A stretch of 64,000 bases of DNA from Flaccisagitta enflata (Eukaryota; Chaetognatha; Sagittoidea; Aphragmophora): the NCBI GenBank assembly GCA_965153355.1, contig OZ231126.1, forward strand, positions 13,392,001 through 13,456,000, written 5' to 3'. The position numbers were made by a program, and so were the translations under genes. This document shows positions 37,506 to 64,000 of the stretch, piece by piece. The notes under the pieces are model-generated. The model ran no database searches. It was not told where the DNA came from and saw only the letters and a program-made list of their open reading frames with translations. Each line of letters begins with the position of its first letter. Position 1 is the stretch's first letter.

Positions 37506-37617
37506 AACCAGGCCGTATTCACGGCAGCATTAGTCGCGAACGAGTGGGCAGGAGCGGAAAACTTCAAAAAGTGCCTTTGTGACGGACCGACGGACGGATC
37601 GACGGATGGATTGACAG
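37506..37617 (-). repeat. SIR fragment
   Basis: CCAGGCCGTATTCACGGC, TTAGTCGCGAACGAGTGGGC and a GACCGACGGACGGATCGACGG tract; no hairpin end. Confidence 0.55.
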
Positions 37618-37631
37618 TCCGACAAAAATAT

Positions 37632-37775
37632 AGCACGGTCTGTATAGGGAAATAGACAAAAATATAGACAGATCTGTATGGGGAAATAGACAAGAATAGA
37701 GACAGATCTGTATGGGGAAATAGACGAAACTGTAGACAGATCTGTATGGGAAAATTGTCAAAAAATATAGACAAA
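37632..37775. repeat. short tandem repeat of about 43 bp
   Basis: Four copies of a unit containing CAGATCTGTATGGGGAAATA and GACAAAAATATAGA. Related sequence is at 37480-37505. Confidence 0.75.
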
Positions 37776-37913
37776 GTATTCCCATTACATTCCACGTCTT
37801 TTCCGCAACAATGGAAAAATAGGCAAACCACGTTATGCCCACCTGAGAAAAAAAAACAATATTGATTCAGCTTTTCTTTTCGGGTGCAATCTGTAAGTTC
37901 ACGGGATATCATA

Positions 37914-38002
37914 AGGGGTTGTCGCATTGGGCGTATTATCTAGATATTATCGAGATATTCCCTATATAATGTCTCGATAATTTTCCCAATGCGACAACCC
38001 CT
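37914..38002. mobile_element. 89-bp miniature inverted-repeat element
   Basis: AGGGGTTGTCGCATTGGG and its exact inverse CCCAATGCGACAACCCCT bound an AT-rich core and are flanked by ATA on both sides. The 3-bp duplication could suggest a PIF/Harbinger-type element. Confidence 0.65.
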
Positions 38003-38214
38003 ATAGTTAGTGAGTTCTTTACTTCATCCAACAACTGTTTTTTCATACATGTAGTAAATTTCTGTTGGGATCACAATTAAAAGATACCAGATTCCTGCCT
38101 CTGATATCAATAAAGTCAGGCATTCTTAGGCTGCAAAACTCCGCCAATGCCTGATTTCGTTTAAAAACGCATCAAATCATCAACAAAATACTGACCCTGG
38201 CACATCCTTACAAA

Positions 38215-38484
38215 GGGGGCGTTTCTAGTCAAAGACGATCGCGTTTTGAAAGGGCCACTCGGTCGCTCGCTACGTTCGTTCGCTCGCACCGCTCACTCCG
38301 CTCACTTGCTCCGCAGCGCTCCGCTTCGCTCCGCTCGCTTCGCTCGCTCGCTCCGTTCACGGGCTCGCTCACTCACTTCGCTCACTCCCTCGTGGGACAG
38401 TTGAAATTCTTAAATATGTGTTCACACTGTTATCGCGTTTCACGGGAACAAACGCGTTTTTGGCGCTCACTAGAAACACGCCCT
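38215..38484. mobile_element. inverted-repeat element with GCTCGCTC core (copy 2)
   Basis: The ends are GGGGGCGTTTCTAGTCAAAG and CACTAGAAACACGCCC. The core is a dense run of CGCTCGCT/CGCTCACTC words, including CTCACTCCCTCGTGGGACAG. A fragment of the same core lies at about 46318-46350. Confidence 0.65.
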
Positions 38485-38978
38485 AAGTGATCCTATGACC
38501 ACGTCTTTTCTACGCACCTTGTTGCCTTTCCATTCCTCATCATCCGACACATTGAAATTACAAGGAAGAAGTGAAAGATATGCATTCCTGCACATACAAA
38601 ATAACAGAAAAAAATATTCTGTTTTGGATTAATTCTGCGTCTGTTTAATGAAAAGCTGTCATAAGAAAACGAATTCTTTCACGTTTGCAACGTGATATGG
38701 TGAAAGAGAAAAAGAAAGCGTTTTGGCATAAGAGATCGCAGGTGAAATAGAAGGAGGTAAACCTAGAACTTGGACATTGTTGGCCTACTTGGCCATGTTT
38801 CTGTTTCTTTAAATTGTACTCGATGTGGATAAGGATTTGGAGCTCGAACTTTTAACGCCAGCTATTACATCCTAAGAATTTGTGTCATCTTGAGATCTTG
38901 AGATTTACTTATCATATCCCAAAGTCAAGTGGTGCTGCTTGCTTTTATGAAATTGATGTGAAGCCCATTGTACTTTAC

Positions 38979-46474
<7,496 letters not shown>

Positions 46475-47278
46475 CTTTAAAGGATTTGGGATTCAAAAGA
46501 AAACGTGTATACGATTCAATGAAATTATGACTTGAAGGGATGCAATAATGAATGGGCATGTAAAACTTCCATCCGCACTACACTAACCTGATAAAAGCTT
46601 CAATTTTTTTTTTCAAACGGACCAACGGGTAAACTGAGAGACAAATGGACCAACCAACCCCGCGGGTTTTTGAGTCGCGTTCACATAATGGTCAGATTCC
46701 CAGGATGAAAATATCTCAAAGGAAAAAAAAAACAAATCAATATCACAAGGGTACTTACAAAGGGTACTTACAAGGGAACTTACAAATCAATATCACCAGG
46801 GTACTTAGATATGGTGTAGAACTAAGCCTTTCTAAGCCATAAAAATTGAGATATTTTAAGTCTGGTGATCTGACCAGTAACTAAAAATTTCGATTTTGCT
46901 GAATGATGATCATTTAACATGGATGACACCGTTTCTTGCTGCAGATTATATCATTTCATTAAACGTTGCCTCCTATATGGGCCTATGTGACAAGTGAACT
47001 CAAGAGCATTGAAAAAAGATATTTTGCTTACTTTTTCCTCTAATTGGCCCTTATCAGTCTGATTATCAATGTAATCAGAAGCCATTTTGCTCAAGAGACA
47101 GGTTTAAGAAGCATTTATAACAAACATCCACCATACAGCATTAGACTTTTGCCATTCCAATTCTTGCTTGAGTTTAGTTTGGTGAAAAAATCTTGAGACA
47201 GTTTTGCCGTGCCACATAAGCTGAGAACTACTTGTACATAAGACATGCATTTGATTTGAAGTAAGAAAAAGTTTGCTT

Positions 47279-47284
<6 letters not shown>
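46475..47284. other. intergenic or upstream DNA between the two opsins
   Basis: No exon could be supported. A weak SIR fragment (CAACCAACCCCGCGGG, GAGTCGCGTTCACA) lies at about 46620-46690, and GGGTACTTACAA is repeated near 46750-46805. Confidence 0.4.

Positions 47285-47347
<63 letters not shown>
47285..47347. repeat. (CT)n microsatellite
   Basis: About 31 CT units. Confidence 0.95.
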
Positions 47348-47350
<3 letters not shown>

Positions 47351-48263
47351 TGAATAAACGCCCTTGTGCGTGGGTCTCTACGCCAGGAGCTTTCATCATT
47401 GATTTTCCTCTCTTTTTCATGCCATTAATTGTGAAATTCAGATCCCTAACGGACATAAGATAAAGACCTAAAAACCGCCTCTGAATCGATATTCAACAGG
47501 CAATAACGTCAACGGGCGTATATATAAAACTTTTGAAGGGGATTTTTGTTATATCCATATTTTAGAAAGTCACAGCAGTGTGGTATCTGTGCTACGGAGC
47601 CGCTCTACACCGATTTTATCAAAATAAACCACTCTGTTAACCCATTATCTTTGAAAAAAGTTTATCACCTTCTTGGGAATTATCTGATTTAATTGCAAAA
47701 CATTGGAAAAAATCATAATATTGATGGTATTTCAGGTTGTCTTATTTCATCTAAAATTTTATGTTATACCACTTGAAGGTGTTTTGAACATGTTATTATC
47801 CAGATTAGCGCATTGTTGTTTCACAATTCAAAATTGATCATTACAAACTTTTTATTTTAAGGATATATTTTTGTTGTGTTGCTTGCTATTTCTAAACGAT
47901 TTAAGCTGCAGAAACCAGATTGCTCTCATCTTTTAGTTTTTGAAGTAGATTAATTGCTTTTTCTTAAAAACTCAATAGCTTTTCTAGAAGTTGAAATATC
48001 TTTAATTCAAGTTATTTCTAATTTCATTCCAATTTTTCATTCTCAATTTTTTAAAAAGTTTCAAGATGAATGTTTTCACTCTTCCAATTGACATTTCTGA
48101 ACGGTTTAAGCTAAAGTCACCAAATTGCACTTATTTTATAGATTTTTTTCTGATCATTATTTTGCTTTTTTGAAAAGTTAACGAATTTTTTTAGAAGCTG
48201 ATATATCTTTGATAGATGAAGGTGATAAACTTTTTTCCAAGGCTGCAAGATTGACCTGAGATA

Positions 48264-49034
48264 CAGTATGTTTTTTCTTGTTTGTAATATTCTATGACGA
48301 CATAATTCTAAAAAGTAGTTGAGATAAATGATTTCCATAAAAAGTTCCTAAAAGATATGGCAGATGCATTTTATAATGTTTAAGTCTCAGGCATTTTTTA
48401 CAAAAATCTGAACCTCTGGACACAAGCAGAAGTATCGATCAAAAACAGGAAAAAAACAAACATTATTTTAGGTTTTCGGCTGAATATTTCTGTTTGAGTT
48501 AATCTTATTTCTGGATGAATTGAGTAACAGATACCAGATTGGTCTCAAATCAAAGCTAATTTACAGTAGTTTTAAGAAATACAATGAGGAAACCTTTTTT
48601 CCAATAGTACGCCACATTAGGCTTTAAGAAAATCTGTTTCTCAATCAAAATTTTGATCAAGAGTTGATTCATTGTTCACACAATTGTCAAAAATATCACA
48701 TGAGCCTTTCAACTGAAGTTTTCCCAAAAACTACTTCAAAAAATCTTTCATCTGAGACCAATCTGGTGTCAGTAGCTCAAACCGTTTAGAAATGAGAGTA
48801 ATTTAAAGGTAAATAGTCCATTTGACAAGTTTTTGCAAAGAAATAATTTGGATATGATGACATCTAGTTCCAAATATGTTCAAGAGATTAATTTTTTGTA
48901 AAAAAATCCTGGCAATTAAATAACATAAAATGCATCTACCATACCTTTCAAAAACTTTTTGCGGAAATCAATTATCTCAACTACTTTAAGAAAAACGTCG
49001 TCATAGAATATTACAAACGAAAAAAAACATAGTG
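48264..49034. mobile_element. TA-flanked long-TIR MITE
   Basis: TA-CAGTATGTTTTTTCTTGTTTG-type left end is mirrored by GAAAAAAAACATAGTG-TA. Arms of over 100 bp pair (for example AGTAGTTGAGATAAATGATT with AATCAATTATCTCAACTACT). 771 bp, non-coding. A TTTCTAAACGNTTNAAGCT-like word recurs inside and nearby. Confidence 0.75.
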
Positions 49035-49335
49035 TATCTAAGTCATAACTCATAACCCACACAGGTTTGCTGATAATGTTCTGTAGCTGTCTGCAAAAGT
49101 TGTGACATAGCACGCTAATTGCTGGCATTGCTGGTTTTATTTGTGTGCAGTGTGCAGTGACTAGAGACTGTCTTTGGCCTAGTTAGATGCCGTGAAAAAG
49201 CTGACACAAGACTTTTGTGCGATTGTACAAGTATGGCTTTGTTGAGATGCTGTCTCCCCTCTAAGCAAGTGTTATGTAACTAATGATCATTTGAAGAGCC
49301 TACAAGATACCATGTGGTTATCCAATGTGCTTTTA

Positions 49336-49493
49336 CAGCAGAATCCCGCGCTAACGGATTTCAAGGTACTTACAAATCTTATCTGTTATAGGCGGTATTC
49401 AGTAAGGGAGATAAGGAGAAAGTGACTAAGAATTTCAGCATGTCCTAGGGAGAATTTCATTAGTGACGGATACGCTATAGCGAGGTTTGACTG
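49336..49493. mobile_element. pogo/Tigger-like MITE
   Basis: TA-CAGCAGAATCCCGCGCTAACG at the left and CGCTATAGCGAGGTTTGACTG-type right end followed by TA. 158 bp. The ends resemble pogo-type inverted repeats. Confidence 0.7.
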
Positions 49494-50280
49494 TAGTTAA
49501 TTTTTGTGAATATGATCGTCTTCTTGCCTATGAAATTGTGGAAATCGAAGTACCATATTTTTTCCATTTATCGCCCCCCCTCCAATTAACGCCCCCCCCT
49601 CTTTTTGCTCCTTAGATCAGTGATTTGTTAGAAGATTAGGAGGCAAATGATTGCTGTGCATAGAGGGATTTAGCTTTTTTTCAGTGCTTTTTTAAGTGCT
49701 TCCGTGGAAAACAGGCAAAAATTATCCCTTAATTCTACTTTTTCTTGAAATTCTGAAATCTCAAGAAGCATTCACTGGGAAAACCGCAATATGACTGCAT
49801 ATTTTCAAATTGAGAGGGGGCGCTAATTGGAGGGTAAAATGGCAATGTTATTTTCTAATTTCAAAAGCGCCCGGGGCGCTAATTAGAAAAAATACGGTAT
49901 ATGTTTTGACAATTGACAACATTTCCGAGAGCCGCATAAGATTCTGTTAGAATATCGATTATTTCACTGTCCCCAAACGAAACTTTTCTATTTCCATGAA
50001 ACGGCGTAGGTTAAGGGGCTGTCGTGATTGCCGCATAACAGACAAAACTTTTCCTTCTTTTCCCGGTCATATCTTGGAAGAAATAAAAGTTCTGTGCGTT
50101 TCATCTTGTGTAAGCTTTGATATACATGATTTGATATATAGACTGGTAACCATTTTCAAGCTATTGCCGGGACGGGGCTAAAAGATTGCTCCAAGCTATG
50201 CCTCATAGTTTTATTTGTTTAGATTCTACATCAAAATAAGTGATGTCGCTTAGCAAGCGACTATGTAGCTCTGCTCGCTA
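49494..50280. other. intergenic DNA
   Basis: A loose inverted pair around GGGGGGCGTTAATTGG/CGCTAATTAGA-type words at about 49570-49890 suggests another decayed TIR element. No gene is supported. Confidence 0.35.
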
Positions 50281-50281
50281 A

Positions 50282-50525
<244 letters not shown>

Positions 50526-50901
50526 CATTATACATGCATATAGTTAATATTTGGGAAACAAACCATCTAGACAAGATTTCAAAAAATCAGAGACAGCTTA
50601 TTGCTGTGCTAAGTTCAAGATCTAAGCATTTTATTGTGTCATTACACGTTGTTATTCAATGTTGGCAAGGCAGTACATTTGAGGATTTGATTTTTTCCAA
50701 ATATCTAAAGACTTTTGCTTACATAGCAGCAGCATCCACCCACGCAAAGATGAAAGAAATCCTTGTTTCATTTCCCAAATCAACGTTAAAATTTCTTTCC
50801 AAACCAGGTCACGTGTTTCCTTTTCGAGAAATACAAATGAAAACGAATTGTAAGATATTAACGGCAACGCAGACATACACAAGAACCGCCTTTTGATTCA
50901 C

Positions 50902-51078
50902 CCACTACCCCCAATAAGACAAGGCCTACTGCGTCAATGGTGGTGATCGGCACGTTCAACGCACCGAATTCAATATAGTTTTTTTCGTTTGTTTGGAAGA
51001 ATGTGTACTTCCAAAAGAATATCCGAGCAAAATACAAAGGTAGTGATGTTTTTAAATCATGTTGCTCCCATAAGGTAT
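50902..51078 (-). CDS. possible exon, TM1-like (unassigned)
   Basis: A minus-strand open segment between an AATTTTTTTTGTAG acceptor and a GTAGTGG|GTGAATC donor in phase 1. It encodes about 58 residues ending LNVPITTIDAVGLVLLGVVG, a hydrophobic helix preceded by VP. The phase and the final Gly match the opsin pre-TM1 exons, so it might be a third, decayed or distant opsin exon. No companion exons were found and the upstream residues do not resemble the other two. Low confidence. Confidence 0.3.
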
Positions 51079-51304
51079 CTACAAAAAAAATTAAAATCAT
51101 GTCAAATTATAGCTGTAGTAACTTCATAAAATGATATCATGCAAATTTTAGGTTTAGTATAGCTTCTAATTTGTCGCTGAAACCAATCTATTTGAAAAGG
51201 GGTTTCCATATCTTTTTCAGCTATCACTGACTGTTTCTCGGTACTGTTGACTCATTTTTGTCTGCTAGGGATGCAAGGACCTGAGAATTGATGATTTCTT
51301 GCCT

Positions 51305-51755
51305 TTTTGGGCAGCGGCCCCGAAGGTGTCGATGACCTATGCTTTTATACAGGGGAATTTTCTCCTTCTTCTCCTTCTCCTTCTTTGCCCCCCCCCCCCA
51401 CCTCCAAGCCCATATCTCAGCCATGAGGCCCATATCCCAGCCTTGAGGCCCAAATCCCAGTCTTGAGGCCCAAATCCCAACCTCAAGGCCAAAATCCCAT
51501 CTTCAAGGCTCAAATTCCCCGCCTAGAGGGATTTGGGCCTCAAGACTGGGATTTGGGCCTTAAGGCTGGGATATGGGCCTCGAGCTGAGATATGGGCCTG
51601 GAGGTAGGGGGAGGAGGAGAAGGAGAAAATTCCCCTGTATGAAAGCATAGGTCATCGACCCCTTCGGGGCCGCTGCCCTGCTCCCCCATCAACTTCCAGC
51701 ACAACCTACTCAGGCAGGGCACGGGTACCGCTGACCATCAAACGCTTTTTCGACT
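51305..51755. repeat. foldback element with 20-bp tandem repeats (copy 1)
   Basis: GGGCAGCGGCCCCGAAGG...ATGACCTATGCTTT at the left is mirrored by AAAGCATAGGTCATCG...CCTTCGGGGCCGCTGCC. Both arms carry 20-bp units of the type CTTGAGGCCCAAATCCCAG. Beyond the right arm is a shared tail with GGGTACCGCTGACCATCAAA. Confidence 0.85.
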
Positions 51756-51838
51756 TTTCATGATAAATTTTAAGCAGGTTTATGTTGTCTGATCATCAAA
51801 GATTTCCTCGTCAAAATCAGTCAAAATCTCTCACTGTT

Positions 51839-52293
51839 TTTTGGGCAGCGGCCCCGAAGGGGCCCATGACCTATGCTTTCACACAGGAGAAATTTCTCCA
51901 TCTTCTTCTCCTTCTCCTCCGTACCCCCCCCCCTTGAGGCCCAAATCCTAGCCTCCAGGCTCAAATCCCAGCCTCGAAGCTCAAATCCCAGCCTCGAAGC
52001 TCAAATCCGAGCCCTGAAGCTAAAATCCCAGCCTCAAAGCTCAAATCCCAGCATCGAAGCCCAAATCTCAACCATGAAGTTCAAATCACAGCCTCAAGGC
52101 TTAAATCCCAGCCTCCCGGCTCAAATTCCACCCTCCATGCCCTAATCCCAGCCTTGAGGCTCAAATAAAATCAGCATAGGTCATCGGCCCCTTCGGGGCC
52201 GCTGCCCCACTAACCACCTCACACCCACATACACTCACATAGGGGCAACGGGTACCGCTGACCATCTAACGCTTTTGCGACTATTTTTTCTGG
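51839..52293. repeat. foldback element with 20-bp tandem repeats (copy 2)
   Basis: Same left end as copy 1 and about eleven 20-bp units (CCTCGAAGCTCAAATCCCAG), but only a short inverse right arm with CATAGGTCATCGGCCCCTTC. It ends with the GGTACCGCTGACCATCTAAC tail. Confidence 0.85.
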
Positions 52294-53326
52294 GATAACC
52301 TTTCATGAGAGCCTCGCCCTTTCCCGGGTGCACAATTTTGCCCCGGTTTGTGAAAATTCTATATCTTAGCTTTCTCTGTGTCAAACTTCAGCCCGCTGAA
52401 TACATTGAAAACAACTTGAATTCAGACTGAGCAGTTTGTACAAATCCATGCAAAAGACTTGAAATGAGTATTTTTGGAAAATTGCGCGCACGCGACCACG
52501 GATGTTCCAATTGAAAAGTTTGTTAAGTCACGTGTTCGGGACTGAGAATTAAAGGACAAAATCAATATGGCCATTATTTCGAAAGTGAAGATCAACAGCT
52601 CAAGGCAAGAAATTCTGCCGCAGGAGGGGGGGGAGGGGGAAAGGCCAAACAACAGTGAGGTTAACATATCAACAAGAGCAAAACGCGCAACGGCTGACTT
52701 TTGCGTGAAAGTTGATTTGAGAAAAATCATTCGGCTGATCTAAAATATGCTTGTCTCTCAACACATATGCACGCCCAAGTGAGATTGCTGTAATTACTGG
52801 TTCGCTGGTCGGTCAGTTTCTTGGTTTGTTGATTGGTTGATCGGTTGATCAGTTGGTCAACTGACTGATGGGTTGGTCGCTTGTTTGTAAGTCACTCCAT
52901 TACAGTATATTCATGCCCAGGTAAAAAGCATTTGACCGAATTAACGGCTAAAAGAATTGCCATTTGGACTCATCCACACACAAATCAGTCCAGAGGAGAA
53001 ACGCGAGTACTCATGTAATTGACGAAAATTTTCTTTTCAATTTCCAGAATTTTGATTGTGAATTTAAGTAAAATTCAAAAAGGGCTATTTCCTCGTGTAA
53101 TCATCAAGCGAAAAAAAAACAAACAAATGTGACACGCGATCCGCAAAAGTTGCCTCAACTACTGTATGAGTGATGCACTCTTACGGAATGGCGTCGCACC
53201 CATTGATTAAGCTGATATCAAGATATTTTGGCTGGAGAGTGTCTTGTTTATGCTTTTTTTTCATGTTTTTGTTTTGTTTCTTTTTGTCTGAAAATTTTTG
53301 ATTTGGTTTTAAATCTTTTGATTTTG
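52294..53326. other. intergenic DNA
   Basis: No gene is supported. GGTTGGTCAACTGACTGATGG-like words at 52800-52880 are probably an SIR tetranucleotide tract without ends. Confidence 0.35.
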
Positions 53327-53442
53327 TTTTGTTTTTTTGTTTTTTGTTTTTTGTTTTTTGTTTTTTGTTTTTTGTTTTTTGTTTTTTGTTTTTTGTTTTT
53401 TGTTTTTTGTTTTTTGTTTTTTGTTTTTTGTTTTTTGTTTTT

Positions 53443-53530
<88 letters not shown>
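53327..53530. repeat. (TTTTTTG)n and poly-T tract
   Basis: Sixteen or so GTTTTTT units followed by about 85 T. Phe-rich or Lys-rich frames here are artefacts. A homopolymer this long may be mis-sized in an assembly. Confidence 0.9.
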
Positions 53531-53532
<2 letters not shown>

Positions 53533-54016
53533 AAATTTGTGTTGGTCAGGCAGTTCTCGAAAGTTCAGCTTTAATGGAATGAGGGGGTGGCTGCAACAGG
53601 ATCAAGATGAAGTTTCTGTCTGATATCAAATATTTCATAATCATTTGTTTTTTTCACAGTAGTGACATCAAATGTTTAGATAAGACTTGCATTGTATATC
53701 ATTTCACGACAAAAATGTTTTTCATTAAAAAATTCTTAGTACATGGAAAGAAAATGATTCAGGAGAATACTTCTTGGTGATTTTCTTTCATCAGTGTAAT
53801 GATGTAGAGAGATGGATGATACTTTACCTAACACTACTGAATTTGTAAGTAGATTAGATTTGATTGAAGAAAAAAGTAAATAAGAAAATCATCTTCACAA
53901 AAGAATTGATCTGAAAAATTGGCGAAAAGAATTTGGGTGCTTTTATTGCGGTAACAATTTGTCATGTAAATTAAATGATGTCTTTTTTGACTTATGAAAC
54001 TGTTCCAAAGTTTCAG

Positions 54017-61070
<7,054 letters not shown>

Positions 61071-61377
61071 GTAAAAGCAAACCCCTTCTGACATTGTGTT
61101 TGTTCTATGATCGGGAAAAAAGTCGAAGTCAGTCTTCGACTTTTTGACATATTCGAGAGAAAAAGGGTTTTCATTTTCTTATGAGGAAGTTGTGCATCTC
61201 TTCCGGCTGATTGCACCCTCGGACGAAATTGATACGGTAAGTAAATTTGATAATTCTCTTTCATTTGGCGCCAAGCAGAATGCTCTACGACAAATATTTT
61301 TCGCGCTATGATTTTTTAAAGATTTATTTACGAAAATTGCAAATTAAATTTTTTTTTAATTTTTTATGATTTTAAGT

Positions 61378-61868
61378 AGGAACAATAAAAAAGTGTATTT
61401 ATGTTTGTTTGAGCATGCAAATACAAGAAAACATAATTATGAGCATAGCTGCTCATCTCTTAGGGTGTTTTTGAGCAGTCTAGCTCATTTAGCTCATTTT
61501 GCTCCGTCTTTTTTTCTGATTTCAAATTCAATAAATGAATAGATATTTTGTTACATGTTTAAGCAAGCAGATACAAAAAAGCATGTCAGTGAGCTCAGTT
61601 GCTTATTTGGGAGGGTGTTTTTATGTATTCTAGCTCACTTGGCTCATTTAGCTCAGTCTTTTTTTCTGATCTTTAATGGGATAAATACATAAATGCAAAT
61701 AGAAAAAAGCATGTCAGTGAGCATAGCTGGTGGTGTGGTTGAGTGATTTTGAGCATTTTAGCTCATCTAGCTCATTTGGCTCAGTCCTATATTTCTCGGA
61801 TTAACTGTGCAACCAATACATGCAAGTGCTTTTGATTTGATCTAACAAGTAGAAAGATTTGCAGTGAC
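61378..61868. repeat. tandem repeat of about 155 bp with AGCTCA motif (cluster 2)
   Basis: Three diverged units of the family at 55772-56260, in the same orientation, just after the last recognised plus opsin exon. Confidence 0.7.
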
Positions 61869-62984
61869 TGAAAACAAAAGCTTGGTGAAAAATGACCAAT
61901 GCTTACGACTTTTTTCCTCACGGCGACAGCCGCCATTACTGGTAGGTGGAACAATATCTCTCACTATACCCAAACTGAAAATTATGGAAGAGGGCCTTGT
62001 GAGCCTTCACTGACTAGGTACTACGCGCATCACTCCTAGTTTTCCATTTAGCAAATCTAACTTAGCAAACATCCATTCTCAATCTAACCCAAAATACAAA
62101 TGCTTACCAAAATAGCTAAGGGCAAATGATTGTTACCTGTTTTACCAAAATTCAACAAATCACCCGAGGGTAACATTGTTAAGTAACCAAACCCTTGAAG
62201 GATAGAATCGAGGTCAAGCTTAATGCGACCGCCGGACATTCTAATCCAAGGTACTGAGTAGTACGAATATGTACACGATCTTTAGTCGTTTTTCAGTTTC
62301 TTCTGGCATAGGAATATTCTTTTCAGTGAAAATCATTAGTAATTATCATGTCAAAGTTAGATTTTCTTCTCTGCATTTTCAAACCCCCATTAGTAGCCAC
62401 TGCCTTAAATAGTCACTTAAACTGTGATCCGAGAGATCTGCAACTTAAACGTTATGAAGATAGATTTATGTTGATCAGCGATTTATTGGTGTGTTCAGGA
62501 ATTGCAAAAAATGCTAAAAACGCCTGTGCCAAAAGTTTGGGTATGGTACATGATGTATATAATGAGGGGGAACCATCGGTTGGACTTTTTGTCTAACCAT
62601 ATTAGTGCTCGGATGAGTTTTAGTCGTCCAAAAATGGCTTAAAATGGCCAAATTTGACTATGGACCCTCTAACTTGCAAAATGGCAAAAGCAGTCAAATT
62701 TTCACCACCCAACATACTTTTTTGGCTTAATGGAGTCAGAATACACTAAGGTAGGTGGTAGAGTGGATGGGTGGGAGGGGTCACCCATGGGGTGGGGGTA
62801 AGGGGGCCAAATTGGCCAAAATTCACCTCCTGATGGAGGTGGTTGTAAAAAATGTCAAAAATCAAAAAAGTTGATTTTTTTGGCAAGAATAGGTGTTAAC
62901 TAAGGCGTTTCAGCAAAAAAATTGGATTTATTTTGAAAAATGAACAAAAAATGACCAAATCAAAGTGTTGATGGTTGTTGGTAA
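61869..62984. other. right-hand region, no gene assigned
   Basis: An 82-codon open frame at 62348-62596 has no recognisable similarity or splice support. TM6-TM7 opsin sequence was looked for here and not found. Confidence 0.4.
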
Positions 62985-64000
62985 TTTTGGGGTATGAACC
63001 ATTCAACTTTGATTGCTTATAACTTTTTTATGCTGAGGAGAAAAAAAATATGGTCGATCTCATCTGAAAGATCTTTCAAAACTCTTTCAGAATCTCATGG
63101 ATTTCAACTCATTTTGTTCAAAAATGGCAGTACAGTGATCTCCCAAAGTACAGTAAATATTGATTTCTTGTAAGATAGAACCATTCAACTTTGACTGTTA
63201 ATGGATTTTAAATACTTTAAAGCATATAAATTTGGTTGGTCTCATCTGAAAGAGCTTTCAAAACTCTTTCAGAATCTTACGGATTTCAACCCATTTCGTT
63301 CAAAAATGGCGGTACAGTGATCTCCCAAAGTACAGTAAATATTGATTTCTTGTAAGATAGAACCATTCAACTTTGGCTGTTTATAAATTTTAAATACTTT
63401 AAAGCATACAAAATTGGTTGGTCTCATCTGAAAGAACATTCAAAACTCTTTCAGAATCTCACGGATTTCAACTCATTTTGTTAAAAAATGGCAGTACAGT
63501 GATCTCCCAAAGTACAGTAAATATAGATTTCTTGGGCAACAGAACCATTCAACTTTGACTGTTTATAGATCTTAAATACTTTAAAGCATATAAATTTGGT
63601 TGGTCTCATCTGAAAGAGCTTTCAAAACTCTTTCAGAATCTCACGGATTTCAACTCATTTTGTTAAAAAATGGCAGTACAGTGATCTCCCAAAGTACAGT
63701 AAATATTGATTTCTTGGGCGATAGAACCATTCAACTTTGACTGTTAATGAATTTTGAATACTTTAAAGCATACAAATTTGGTTGGTCTCATCTGAAAGAG
63801 CTTTCAAAACTCTTTCAGAATCTCACGGATTTCAACTCATTTTGTTCAAAAATGGTGGTACAGTGATCTCCCAAAGTACAGTAAATATTGATTTCTTCGG
63901 CGATGGAACCATCCAACTTTGACTGTTTATAGATTTTAAACACTTTAGAGCATAAAAATTTGGTTGATCTCATCTGAAAGATGTTCCATAACCCTTTAAG
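62985..64000. repeat. 182-bp tandem satellite, runs off the window
   Basis: The phrase CTCATCTGAAAGA recurs at exactly 182-bp steps (63059, 63241, 63423, 63605, 63787, 63969). The units share AACTCTTTCAGAATCTCACG and ACAGTGATCTCCCAAAGTAC. At least 5.5 copies are present; the array continues beyond 64000. Confidence 0.95.

Noticed and set aside
50534-50896. 120-codon plus-strand frame (HIVNIWETNHLDKI start)
   Set aside because: No family recognised and it overlaps antisense frames of similar length; no splice or start evidence favours it.
53228-53623. Phe-rich and Lys-rich frames
   Set aside because: They arise from the TTTTTTG repeat and the poly-T run.
61150-61240. Open segment reading EEVVHLFRLIAPSDEIDT before a GTAAGT, as the next exon of the plus opsin
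   Set aside because: Its frame would need a phase-1 entry, but the preceding exon ends in phase 0, and the residues do not resemble TM6.
62348-62596. 82-codon open frame
   Set aside because: No recognisable domain, no splice support and ordinary AT-rich composition; could be chance.

Overview
Eukaryotic nuclear DNA from an animal, probably an invertebrate. The grounds are genes split by GT-AG introns, a cilium/flagellum coiled-coil gene (CCDC42), two opsin-type GPCR genes, TTAGGG-type interstitial telomere repeats and many TA-flanked (Tc1/mariner-like) and hAT-like transposable elements. Exons are a small fraction of the window. Most of it is AT-rich intron or intergenic DNA packed with microsatellites, minisatellites and short inverted-repeat elements. 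I cannot name the species or phylum.

Layout. (1) 1-4158: low-complexity DNA, no gene recognised. (2) 4159-5809 (+): two GC-rich 3'-terminal exons of an Ala/Gly/Ser/Pro-rich protein, probably a transcriptional regulator. (3) 7550-33010 (+): a complete six-exon CCDC42-family gene (about 300 aa) that I assembled from splice phases. Intron 1 is about 18.8 kb and holds dispersed repeats and an 81-bp G-rich minisatellite. Intron 4 holds a 46-bp minisatellite copied from the exon 4 splice donor, split by a nested stack of TA-flanked elements. (4) 35837-37244: an apparently intact Tc1/mariner transposon with a 342-aa transposase, matching terminal inverted repeats and a TA target duplication. (5) 38979-46474 (-) and 54017-61070 (+): two paralogous opsin genes arranged head to head. 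Their five shared exons have identical lengths and phases (100, 82, 128, 183, 137 nt). The minus gene also has its TM6-TM7 exon with the retinal-binding lysine; the plus gene runs towards the right edge and its TM6-TM7 exon was not found. (6) 62985-64000: a 182-bp tandem satellite that runs off the window.

Repeat landscape. A 150-200 bp interspersed family (called SIR here) is present in about 25 copies in both orientations, in two subfamilies whose inverted repeats co-vary. A foldback family carries 20-bp GGCC-rich tandem repeats. At least six TA-flanked long-TIR elements, one hAT-like element with a perfect 8-bp target duplication, and many long AG/AC/AAC/GAT/CTTT microsatellites complete the picture.

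The genes do not form an operon or obvious shared pathway. CCDC42 belongs to motile-cilium/sperm-flagellum structure and has an RFX X-box match upstream. The opsin pair are membrane photoreceptor candidates produced by an inverted duplication.
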